From contig JALOAL010000007.1 of NCBI GenBank assembly GCA_023228825.1, positions 62,001-126,000 of the forward strand: a DNA stretch of 64,000 bases, in the 5' to 3' direction. The notes below the pieces were generated by a model. The model was not told the origin of the DNA and searched no databases. It saw only the letters and a list, made by a program, of their open reading frames with translations. The translations under genes were made by a program, and so were the position numbers. The stretch is from Dehalococcoidia bacterium (GTDB taxonomy: Bacteria > Chloroflexota > Dehalococcoidia > UBA2979). Below are positions 34,529-41,259 of this stretch, one piece after another. Every line of letters begins with the position of its first letter. Position 1 is the stretch's first letter.

Positions 34529-34552
34529 GGGCGCCCGTGCGCCTGGGCACGT

Positions 34553-34590
34553 CCGAGTGCTGAGACAGCGTGCGCCGTTTCAGCACTCGG
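34553..34590. terminator. Bidirectional hairpin between convergent genes
   Basis: CCGAGTGCTGAGAC (34553-34566) and GTTTCAGCACTCGG (34577-34590) pair with one mismatch across a 10-base loop. The position between two convergent genes (serine hydrolase and ferredoxin-like) suits a terminator, although the T-run is short. Confidence 0.6.
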
Positions 34591-34604
34591 AGGAGGGGGA
34601 GGCC

Positions 34605-34826
34605 TCAGCCTTCGCGGTACAACTTCACCACGTGGACGCGGCCGGGGGCCTCGTTCACGCAGAGGTCGCACAGCGTGCATTCGTCCAGGTTCTCCTCCAC
34701 CGTGGCCACGTTGCTCTCGCCGACGGTCTCGAAGATGTCGACCGGGCAGACCTCCACCAGTCGCTGGCACAACTGCATGTCCTCCTGCACGGAGGGGTCA
34801 ATGTCGACGCGGATGAACATGGCCAT
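34605..34826 (-). CDS. Small ferredoxin-like protein retaining one [4Fe-4S] site
   Basis: Protein of 73 residues. The first ferredoxin motif is reduced to C20 and C27 (in VCPVDIF), while the second keeps C50, C53 and C56 (CTLCDLC) but has Ala60 where the fourth Cys is expected (VNEAP). In two-cluster ferredoxins one cluster takes three Cys from the second motif and the CP Cys from the first. Exactly that set (C27, C50, C53, C56) remains, so one [4Fe-4S] cluster is predicted and the other is lost. The gene is 2 bases after the SucD-like gene, with GGGAG upstream, and is the last of the operon mcl-sucC-sucD. Its role beside an acyl-CoA ligase is unclear. Confidence 0.75.
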   Translation of the reverse strand: MAMFIRVDIDPSVQEDMQLCQRLVEVCPVDIFETVGESNVATVEENLDECTLCDLCVNEAPGRVHVVKLYREG

Positions 34827-34828
34827 GG

Positions 34829-35728
34829 TCAGGCTCCCAACCGCTGCTTGATGAGGCTCGGGATGTCGCCGACCTTGTCGGCCACGGTGATGCCGGCGGC
34901 GGCCAGGTTGGCGATCTTCTCGGTCGCCGTGTCCGCCTTGCCCTCCACGATGGTGCCGGCGTGACCGAAGCGCATGCCGGGCATCTCGTCCATGAACTTG
35001 CCGGCCATGAACGCCACGATGGGCTTGGTGGAGCCGGAACGCTGCATGTACTCCGCCAGTTCGTACTCGGCGCGGCCGCCGGGCTCGGAGTAGATGGCGA
35101 TGGCGTCCGTGTCCGGGTCCGCGTCGAAGAGCGGCATCAGTTCTGCGTAGGTGGAGCCGATGACCGCGTCCCCGCCGATGCTCACGGCCGTGGACACGCC
35201 CAGGCCCGCCTCGGACAGGGAGTTGGCGATCTCCACGGTCATGCCGCCGGAGCGAGACATGACGCCGATGCGTCCGGGCTTGAAGGCGCGCTCCGTGGAG
35301 TTGGCGGCGCCGCCCACCCCGCCCACGCGGGTCTTGCCAGGCGAGATGATGCCCAGGCAGTTGGGGCCAATGATGCGCGTCCCCTGCTGCTGTGCGTACT
35401 CCACGAACTGCGCCACCTGCTTGCGCGGGATGCGCTCCGTGACCACCACGATGAGGGGGATCCCCGCGTCGATGGCCTCGAAGACCGCGTCCGCGGCGAA
35501 GGCGGGCGGGACGGAGACCACGGAGGCGTCCACGCGCTGGGTGTCCGTGAACTGGCGCACGGTGTCCATGACGGGCAGGCCGTGCACCTCGCGGCCCTTG
35601 CGGCCGGGGGTGACGCCGCCCAGCAGGCGGGCGCCGTAGTCCAGGCATTCGCGGGCCATGGTCACCGCCTCGCGGCCCGTGATGCCCTGGATGATGAAGG
35701 TCGTGTCAGCGTTGACCAGGATGCTCAT
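34829..35728 (-). CDS. Acyl-CoA ligase alpha subunit (SucD/MtkB family; succinate- or malate-CoA ligase)
   Basis: CoA-binding alpha subunit of 299 residues of an ADP-forming acyl-CoA ligase. Recognisable blocks are IIQGITGREA and LLGGVTPGRKG (CoA-binding domain), NCLGIISPGK, and MRFGHAGTIVEGKA with the His that is phosphorylated during catalysis. The usual NCPG reads NCLG here. With the beta subunit it would form succinyl-CoA or malyl-CoA from acid, ATP and CoA. Being cotranscribed with a malyl-CoA lyase favours malate-CoA ligase (MtkB-like), but the sequence does not distinguish the substrate. The stop lies 2 bases from the ferredoxin-like start. Confidence 0.82.
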   Translation of the reverse strand: MSILVNADTTFIIQGITGREAVTMARECLDYGARLLGGVTPGRKGREVHGLPVMDTVRQFTDTQRVDASVVSVPPAFAADAVFEAIDAGIPLIVVVTERIPRKQVAQFVEYAQQQGTRIIGPNCLGIISPGKTRVGGVGGAANSTERAFKPGRIGVMSRSGGMTVEIANSLSEAGLGVSTAVSIGGDAVIGSTYAELMPLFDADPDTDAIAIYSEPGGRAEYELAEYMQRSGSTKPIVAFMAGKFMDEMPGMRFGHAGTIVEGKADTATEKIANLAAAGITVADKVGDIPSLIKQRLGA

Positions 35729-35746
35729 GTATGTTCCTCCCGGCCT

Positions 35747-36949
35747 CTACTTGTCCATGTTCTGGACGGCCAGCCGTGCGGCCTCGTCCATGGAGACGCT
35801 GCGGTCCACGTACGGGATCCCGTACTTCTCGAGGATGGCAAAGCCCTCCTCCTCCCACGAACCGGGGATGCGGAAGATCGTGATCTTCTCGGCCGGGTCG
35901 AACCCCGCCTCGATGCAGCCCTTCACCACGCCTCGCGCCACAATGTCCACGCGGGTGTTGGAGACCACGTTCATCATCACCGCGATCTTCTTCACGTTCG
36001 GCCGCGAGAGGATCAACTTGGTGAGGTTGCGCGTCTTGTTGACGGACGGGTTACCGCCGATCTCGCAGTAGTTCGCCGGCCGTCCTCCGGCCGCCCGTAC
36101 CGCGTCGAACAGCGTCAGGGAGCCGCCGCCAGCGCCGATGATGAGGCCCAGGTCGCCGTCGAACTCCGTGAGGTTGCCCGCCACGCCTCGAGGGTCGGAG
36201 CCGTCCAGGTGCTCGGCGTCCAATTCGAACTGGGTGGGGGGGCGGGCCTGGCGCTTGTCGTCCGCGCTCAGGCCCAGCGCGTTCAGGAGGTCTGCGTGGG
36301 CGCGCTGGGCCTCCTGCTCCATGTCCATGTGGCAGTCCAGCGCAATGATGCGGCCGTCCGCCAGTTTCCCGATCGGGTTGATCTCCGCCAGCGTCATGTC
36401 ACGTTCGATGAAGATGCGCGCCAGGCCGGCCACGATCCGCGTGAGGGCGTTGAGGTCGTTCCCCGTCACCCCCACGTCCGCCACCGCCTGCTTGGCGATG
36501 TAGTCCGAGAACGGGCGCAGCGCGGAGAAGTGCGTGCGGGAGAGGTGCTCCGGGTGTGACTCCGCCACTTCCTCGATGTCGATGCCGCCCATGTCGCTGA
36601 AGATGATGACCGGCTTCTTGGCGCGGCCGTCCCAGGTCACCGCGGCGTAGTACTCCTGCGCGATGTCCTGCTTCTCCTCCACCAGCACGCCCACGGGGAG
36701 CAGGTCGTTGATGCGCAGGCGCAGGATCTCCTCGGCCAGCCCTCGGGCTTCCTGGGGGGTGTCCGCGAACTTCACGCCGCCGGCCTTCATGCGGCCGCCG
36801 GAGAGCACCTGGGACTTGATCACCACCGGCCCGCGGATGTCCGCAGCGGCCTGTTCGGCCTCCGCGTCCGTGGTGCAGAAGTGGCTCTTGGGAAGCGGCA
36901 TCCCCGCGTCGCGGAGGATCTGCTTCGACTCGTACTCATAGAAACGCAC
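35747..36949 (-). CDS. Acyl-CoA ligase beta subunit (SucC/MtkA family; succinate- or malate-CoA ligase)
   Basis: ATP-grasp beta subunit of 400 residues of an ADP-forming acyl-CoA ligase. It starts MRFYEYESKQIL, like SucC, and has GGRMKAGGVKFADT (nucleotide-binding loop), GGIDIEEVAES, LAEINPIGKL with metal-binding residues, and NYCEIGGNPSVNKT, where SucC usually has a Gly-rich DxGG block. The divergence in this last block, near the acid-binding region, suggests a substrate other than succinate. It lies 56 bases after mcl and 18 bases before the alpha gene. Malate activation for the downstream lyase is the favoured role. A standard TCA-cycle succinyl-CoA synthetase is the alternative, since no other copy is in the window. 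Confidence 0.8.
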   Translation of the reverse strand: MRFYEYESKQILRDAGMPLPKSHFCTTDAEAEQAAADIRGPVVIKSQVLSGGRMKAGGVKFADTPQEARGLAEEILRLRINDLLPVGVLVEEKQDIAQEYYAAVTWDGRAKKPVIIFSDMGGIDIEEVAESHPEHLSRTHFSALRPFSDYIAKQAVADVGVTGNDLNALTRIVAGLARIFIERDMTLAEINPIGKLADGRIIALDCHMDMEQEAQRAHADLLNALGLSADDKRQARPPTQFELDAEHLDGSDPRGVAGNLTEFDGDLGLIIGAGGGSLTLFDAVRAAGGRPANYCEIGGNPSVNKTRNLTKLILSRPNVKKIAVMMNVVSNTRVDIVARGVVKGCIEAGFDPAEKITIFRIPGSWEEEGFAILEKYGIPYVDRSVSMDEAARLAVQNMDK

Positions 36950-37005
36950 CGGCGTCTCCCGTCTGCCGCGCTTGTTCGGGCGGGTGGTCGAGCCTCGGAC
37001 GGTGG

Positions 37006-38073
37006 TCAGACCGTGGCCGGGTCGATGCCGTATTGCTCAGCCATCTCTGGGTCGCGCTTCGCGATGAGCACGGCCAGGTCCCACATGACCTTGGCCTGCT
37101 TCCACGTTGCGTCGTCCTGCATCTTGCCGTCCAGCATCACCACGCCGCTACCGTCCGGCATGGCGTCCAGGATGCGTCGAGCCATGATCACCTCGTCCGG
37201 GTCGGGCGAGAAGACGCGGCGGGCGATCTCGATCTGCACCGGGTGGAGCGACCACGCGCCCACGCAGCCCAGCAGGAAGGTGGCGCGGAACTGATCCTCG
37301 CACCCCAACGTGTCCGAGATATCGCCGAAGGGGCCATAGTACGGGTAGATCCCCGCGTTCACGCAGGCGTCCACCATGCGGGCGATCGAGTAGTGCCATG
37401 GGTCCTGCTGCGCCGTGGCCCGAGGCGCCTCCGGATTGTCCGGGTCGGGGTCGTTCCGCACGAGGTAGGACGGGTGCCCGCCGCCCACGCGCGTGGTCTT
37501 CATGCGCCGCGACGCGGCCAGGTCTGCGGGGCCAAAGGACATGCCCTGCATGCGGGGGCTGGCGAGCGCGATCTCGTCCACCTGCGCCACACCGCCGCCG
37601 GTCTCCAGCACCGCGTGCACCAGGATGGGCCTGGGAACCTTGAAGCGGGCCTCCAACTGCGCCAGCAGGCGGTCTACAAACATAATGTCCTGCGGCCCCA
37701 GCACCTTCGGGACCATGACCACGTCCAGCCGGTCGCCCACCTCTTCCACCAGGCGGAAGAGGTCGTCCAGGAACCAGGGGCTGTCCAGCGCGTTCACACG
37801 CACCCAGCAGCCCACGTCGCCGAAGTCGTTGTCCTTGACGGCCTGGATGAAGCCCTCGCGGGCCTCCTCCTTGCGGTCCACAGGGATGGCGTCCTCGAAG
37901 TTGCCGACCAGGACGTCCACCTGCTTCAGCATGTCCGGGATCTTGGCCGCCAGTTTCGGCGTGACCACGGGCAGGAAATGCAGCATCCGCGAGGGCTTCG
38001 CGGGGATCTCGCGCGGCGGCTCGGGGGCGCCGATCGCCAGCGGCTGAAAGAAGTCCTTGGGGCTGCGGAGCAT
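37006..38073 (-). CDS. mcl: L-malyl-CoA/beta-methylmalyl-CoA lyase (CitE-like, HpcH/HpaI superfamily)
   Basis: TIM-barrel lyase of 355 residues, close in length and pattern to Chloroflexus and Rhodobacter malyl-CoA lyases. It shows [30 protein letters not shown] (acidic Mg site), a WVRVN block, [27 protein letters not shown] (catalytic Glu), [12 protein letters not shown] and [19 protein letters not shown] near the C-terminus. It cleaves beta-methylmalyl-CoA to propionyl-CoA plus glyoxylate, and malyl-CoA to acetyl-CoA plus glyoxylate, both reversibly. It is the first gene of a four-gene minus-strand operon with the SucCD-type ligase. With mch and mcd at 28.5-31.3 kb it forms a connected pathway. 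A promoter candidate lies about 65 bases upstream. Confidence 0.87.
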   Translation of the reverse strand: MLRSPKDFFQPLAIGAPEPPREIPAKPSRMLHFLPVVTPKLAAKIPDMLKQVDVLVGNFEDAIPVDRKEEAREGFIQAVKDNDFGDVGCWVRVNALDSPWFLDDLFRLVEEVGDRLDVVMVPKVLGPQDIMFVDRLLAQLEARFKVPRPILVHAVLETGGGVAQVDEIALASPRMQGMSFGPADLAASRRMKTTRVGGGHPSYLVRNDPDPDNPEAPRATAQQDPWHYSIARMVDACVNAGIYPYYGPFGDISDTLGCEDQFRATFLLGCVGAWSLHPVQIEIARRVFSPDPDEVIMARRILDAMPDGSGVVMLDGKMQDDATWKQAKVMWDLAVLIAKRDPEMAEQYGIDPATV

Positions 38074-38136
38074 CAGGCTGTCCCTCTCGTCCGCCTCGGA
38101 TACGGCCCCACGAGGTGCCGCTCAGGCGCGCTCCGG

Positions 38137-38165
38137 ACGCTATCCGGCACGATGATAGGGGTCAA
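38137..38165 (-). promoter_or_regulatory. Promoter candidate of the mcl operon
   Basis: On the minus strand TTGACC (38165-38160) is followed after exactly 17 bases by TAGCGT (38142-38137), a reasonable -35/-10 pair. It would give a leader of about 60 bases before the mcl start at 38073. Confidence 0.4.
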
Positions 38166-38213
38166 CGCCGCCCGTATCGAGCAGCGCCCGGCTTGCCGCG
38201 CCGCCGGGAGCCC

Positions 38214-39383
38214 TCAATCGTACGCGGGGTCGTAGGTCGTCTCGCCCGGCGCGGTCAGGGGCTGGGAACGCGCGAAGATGGCGCCGGCGATGCGCGCCGG
38301 GATCACGATGGCGATGCCCATCAGGGCCAGCGTCAGGCCGTTGCGCATGGGCGTCCGCACCAGGTCCGCCGCCAGACCGTTCGTCTCCTGCGCCAGGTCC
38401 GATCCGTCCGAGCCGATGAACGCCACGAGGCCGATCGCAAGCACGGAGACCACCACCGCCGGCGCCGCCGCCGCCAGCAGCGCGAAGCCCACCGCGGAGA
38501 AGCGCGTGAACGCCCGGCCCAGCACCAGCACCGCCCCCAGCGAGGCGAGCGCCACGAGGCCGAGAGGCCACACCAGGAAGGAGACACGCCCGTGGTTCGC
38601 CTCGGACAGGGTGTCCATCAGGAGGCGCGCCCCGCCGGTGGTGGAGAACGTGCTGGCGCCCGTCTGGTCCGGGCCGTTGGAGAGGATGCCCGGCCCCTGG
38701 TGGTAGATGGCGGTCGCGGTGCGCTCCGTGAGCGTCACGTGCCAGTCGCCGGGCGCGCCATCGCGCACCTCCTGGCGGGTCAGCGAGACGCCCTCCGCCG
38801 CGAAGCCGGGGACGGTGACGGGGTCGTCCGTGCCGGCTCGGATCTCCCCTTCGTGCAGCCTGAGCAGCGCGCCCAGGCCCGTCATGGACTCCACGGTGCG
38901 CTCGATCGCCGGCACAGCCACGGACTCGCTGGTGGCCTGTGCTGCCGAGTAGAGCACGAGCCAGAGGCCGGCCACGAGCGCCAGCACCATGGCCGCCACG
39001 CGCGCCCACTGGTCCCGCGCGGGGCGGTCCCCGCGGTCGTAGTCGCGCAGATGGCCCAGCGTCATGCCGGGAGCGGGCAGGGTGCCGTAGACGCCCTGCT
39101 CCGTGACCACCGGAGCAGGGTTGCTCTCGTACGGATACTCCGGCTCTGGCTCCACCGTGCGCCGTTGCGGCCGGAGGCGTCGAGGTGGACGGGCGGCGTC
39201 GTCCCCGGACAGTCGGTCGGACTCGGCGGGCTCTGGCGCCTCTGTGCCCCCGTCCGCCTCGATGTGCGGCGATGGTCCCGGGGCCTCTGGGGCCTCCGGG
39301 GCGTCCAGAGGGAGGGGGGCCTGTTCCGGCTCCCGTGCTTCATCCTCCGAGGCTGGCTCGTTGCGGTCCTGGTCGTGCGTCAT
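38214..39383 (-). CDS. Membrane protein with acidic, Pro/Glu-rich N-terminus, unknown function
   Basis: Protein of 389 residues. The first 120 residues are hydrophilic and rich in Glu, Pro and Arg, with no globular pattern. One membrane segment lies at about 127-150 (VAAMVLALVAGLWLVLYSAA), then an extracytoplasmic region of about 110 residues, then three further segments toward the C-terminus (VSFLVWPLGLVALASLGAVLV, FALLAAAAPAVVVSVLAIGLV, GLTLALMGIAIVIP). I do not recognise the family. Its start overlaps the stop of the RDD gene by four bases (ATGA), so the two are translationally coupled and may act together in the membrane. Confidence 0.6.
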   Translation of the reverse strand: MTHDQDRNEPASEDEAREPEQAPLPLDAPEAPEAPGPSPHIEADGGTEAPEPAESDRLSGDDAARPPRRLRPQRRTVEPEPEYPYESNPAPVVTEQGVYGTLPAPGMTLGHLRDYDRGDRPARDQWARVAAMVLALVAGLWLVLYSAAQATSESVAVPAIERTVESMTGLGALLRLHEGEIRAGTDDPVTVPGFAAEGVSLTRQEVRDGAPGDWHVTLTERTATAIYHQGPGILSNGPDQTGASTFSTTGGARLLMDTLSEANHGRVSFLVWPLGLVALASLGAVLVLGRAFTRFSAVGFALLAAAAPAVVVSVLAIGLVAFIGSDGSDLAQETNGLAADLVRTPMRNGLTLALMGIAIVIPARIAGAIFARSQPLTAPGETTYDPAYD

Positions 39384-39958
39384 GGGGCCTCGCGGGGGTG
39401 GGCTCGGATCAGGCGCGTGGAGGCTACACGGTCATGCACCCCTGGTTCACCTCGTCGCAGCGCCAGCAGCGAGGAGAGCACGCCGCCGGCGAGCACGGTC
39501 ACCCCGAGGGAGGCAAACAGCAGGGCGAGGGTAGGGAGGATCGCGATCATCGCGACCACCGCCAGCCACAGCCAGCCGGCTGCCCCCAGCGGGTGCACCG
39601 CAAGGCGCACCACTCGACGCCACGGTGCGCCCTGGACCTCCAGGTGGCGTGAGCGCTGGCCGGGCGTGGCCCCGCGGGTGGCGAGGCTGAACGCCAGCAG
39701 GGTCAGCCACGCGGGGACGGCGGAGAGCAGCAGCGCGAACGCGAAGGCGGCGTCACCGGAGGGCACGTCGCGCGTGCCCGCCTCCGTGCGCACGAGCAGC
39801 CACGCCGTGCCGCCCGCGAGCGCGCCCGCCGCCAGGCCCGCCCCCACCAGGATGTCGATGGCGACCGCGCCCCAGCGGGCACGCCTGGACGGCGGCACGC
39901 CGGGGGCGAAGGGGGTCCGCAGGGCGGTCGCTAGCATCCCCGGCATCATATCGCGCAC
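39380..39958 (-). CDS. RDD-family membrane protein
   Basis: Protein of 192 residues with the RDD pattern. An Arg and Asp in the first segment (RARWGAVAIDILVGAGL), the GATPGQRSRHLEV block after the second segment, and a closing HDRVASTRLI fit the family, whose members are small membrane proteins implicated in ion transport in some bacteria. Several Met codons lie at the N-terminus (39958, 39949, 39946, 39937), and the true start among them is uncertain. It is transcribed before and overlaps the unknown membrane protein gene. Confidence 0.75.
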   Translation of the reverse strand: MRDMMPGMLATALRTPFAPGVPPSRRARWGAVAIDILVGAGLAAGALAGGTAWLLVRTEAGTRDVPSGDAAFAFALLLSAVPAWLTLLAFSLATRGATPGQRSRHLEVQGAPWRRVVRLAVHPLGAAGWLWLAVVAMIAILPTLALLFASLGVTVLAGGVLSSLLALRRGEPGVHDRVASTRLIRAHPREAP

Positions 39959-40018
39959 ACTGGACAGACCCTGCCCCTACGCTCGGACGCGAGCCGCGGT
40001 TTGACCTCAGGAGACGGC

Positions 40019-41218
40019 ATGCCGGCACCCCTTGCGCGCTGGCGTCCGCGCCTCCCCTCTTCGCTGAGCGCAGGGGCGCTGGCGGCCGTGACGCTCGTGG
40101 GGGCGCTGGCCGCCATGGCGCTGGTGCTGGGGGCGCTCGCGGTGCGGGAGGAACAGGCGGACAGCCGCTTCGACTTGCTGCGCTGGGAGATCGACACGGT
40201 CCCCAACCGCTGGCTCGGCGTGGTGGGCGCCCCCTTCCGCGAGGCGCCCCCGGACGACGAGGTGCTGGCGGAATACTTCAGCCTCTCGCCGGATGACCCG
40301 CGCCGGTCGGCGCTGGAGAACCACGTGGAGCGCGTGATCGAGGGGCGCATCGATGCGGTGCTGCGGGATCTGGGCCTGAACGCGCGCATCCCGCTGCCGT
40401 TCAGCGTCTTCCCCCCGGTGGCCATTGAACTGGCGATCTCGCCGCGGGTGCTCGTGATCTCGCCACGGCACGAGATCGTGCGGGAGCGGACGGAACTGCT
40501 GAAGGCGGACCTGACCCTGCCGGACGCGATCCGCATCGAGCACACCGTGGAGGCGGCGGCGCCCGTCTTCTCCGCGCTGGTCGTGGGCTCGGGAGGCGTC
40601 GCCACGTACCCGGCGATCGTCTCCGACCGCTCCTCGTATGCGGGGGTGCTGGCCACCGCGGCGCACGAGTGGGTGCACCACTACCTGGCGTTCTACCCGC
40701 TGGGCTTTCGCTACGCCGCCTCCCCGGACCTGCGCACCATCAACGAGACCGTCGCCGACCTCGTGGGGCGGGAGGTGGCGCAGGTGGCCCTCGAACGGTG
40801 GGGCGACCCGACGCGGCCGGGCGAGGACCGGGAGGGCGAGGCGCCGCCGCCGCCCGCCCCGGCCCCGGAGCCACCGGTGGACCGCGTGACGGTGCTCCGC
40901 GACCTGCGCCTGGAGGTGGACGCGCTGCTCGCGCAGGGCGAGGTCGAGGCGGCGGAGCGCCTGATGGAGGACGTGCGGCAGACGCTGGAGGACGGGGGCG
41001 TCTACATCCGGCGCATCAACCAGGCCTACTTCGCCTGGTACGGCACCTACGCCGCCCGCCCGGACGCCACCGATCCGCTGGGCGAATATCTGCGCGAGAT
41101 CATGCTCCGCTCCGGATCGCTCCCGGCGTTCCTGGAGGCCGTGCGCGGCGCTGGGTCACGCGCCGACGTGATCGACCTGCTGGTGGAGTTGGGGGGCGCC
41201 CCCGGGGCGGAGGACTGA
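40019..41218 (+). CDS. Membrane-anchored HExxH putative zinc metallopeptidase
   Basis: Protein of 399 residues with one N-terminal membrane segment (about 16-42) and a large extracytoplasmic domain. HEWVHH lies in AAHEWVHHYL at about residues 219-224, and NETVADLVGREV follows some 25 residues later, giving the HExxH...E layout of gluzincin-type peptidases. A Pro-rich linker (APAPEPP) separates this from a C-terminal helical region with a second amphipathic pattern (RDLRLEVDALLAQGEVEAAERLMEDVRQ). I cannot name the family. GGAG lies five bases before the ATG at 40019. A TACGCT element at 39978 could be its -10. Confidence 0.65.
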   Translation: MPAPLARWRPRLPSSLSAGALAAVTLVGALAAMALVLGALAVREEQADSRFDLLRWEIDTVPNRWLGVVGAPFREAPPDDEVLAEYFSLSPDDPRRSALENHVERVIEGRIDAVLRDLGLNARIPLPFSVFPPVAIELAISPRVLVISPRHEIVRERTELLKADLTLPDAIRIEHTVEAAAPVFSALVVGSGGVATYPAIVSDRSSYAGVLATAAHEWVHHYLAFYPLGFRYAASPDLRTINETVADLVGREVAQVALERWGDPTRPGEDREGEAPPPPAPAPEPPVDRVTVLRDLRLEVDALLAQGEVEAAERLMEDVRQTLEDGGVYIRRINQAYFAWYGTYAARPDATDPLGEYLREIMLRSGSLPAFLEAVRGAGSRADVIDLLVELGGAPGAED

Positions 41219-41220
41219 CG

Positions 41221-41236
41221 CGCGTCCTGGGACGCG
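41221..41236. terminator. Short hairpin between convergent genes
   Basis: CGCGTC-CTGG-GACGCG folds into a 6-bp stem with a 4-base loop just after the metallopeptidase stop and before the stop of the convergent PBP gene. No T-run follows, so terminator function is uncertain. Confidence 0.3.
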
Positions 41237-41259
41237 CACGTCAGCCCTCCGCCCGAGGG

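Noticed and set aside
34553..34590. Inverted repeat as an insertion sequence end
   Set aside because: It is a single hairpin with a short loop between convergent genes, with no transposase and no second copy; a terminator explains it better.
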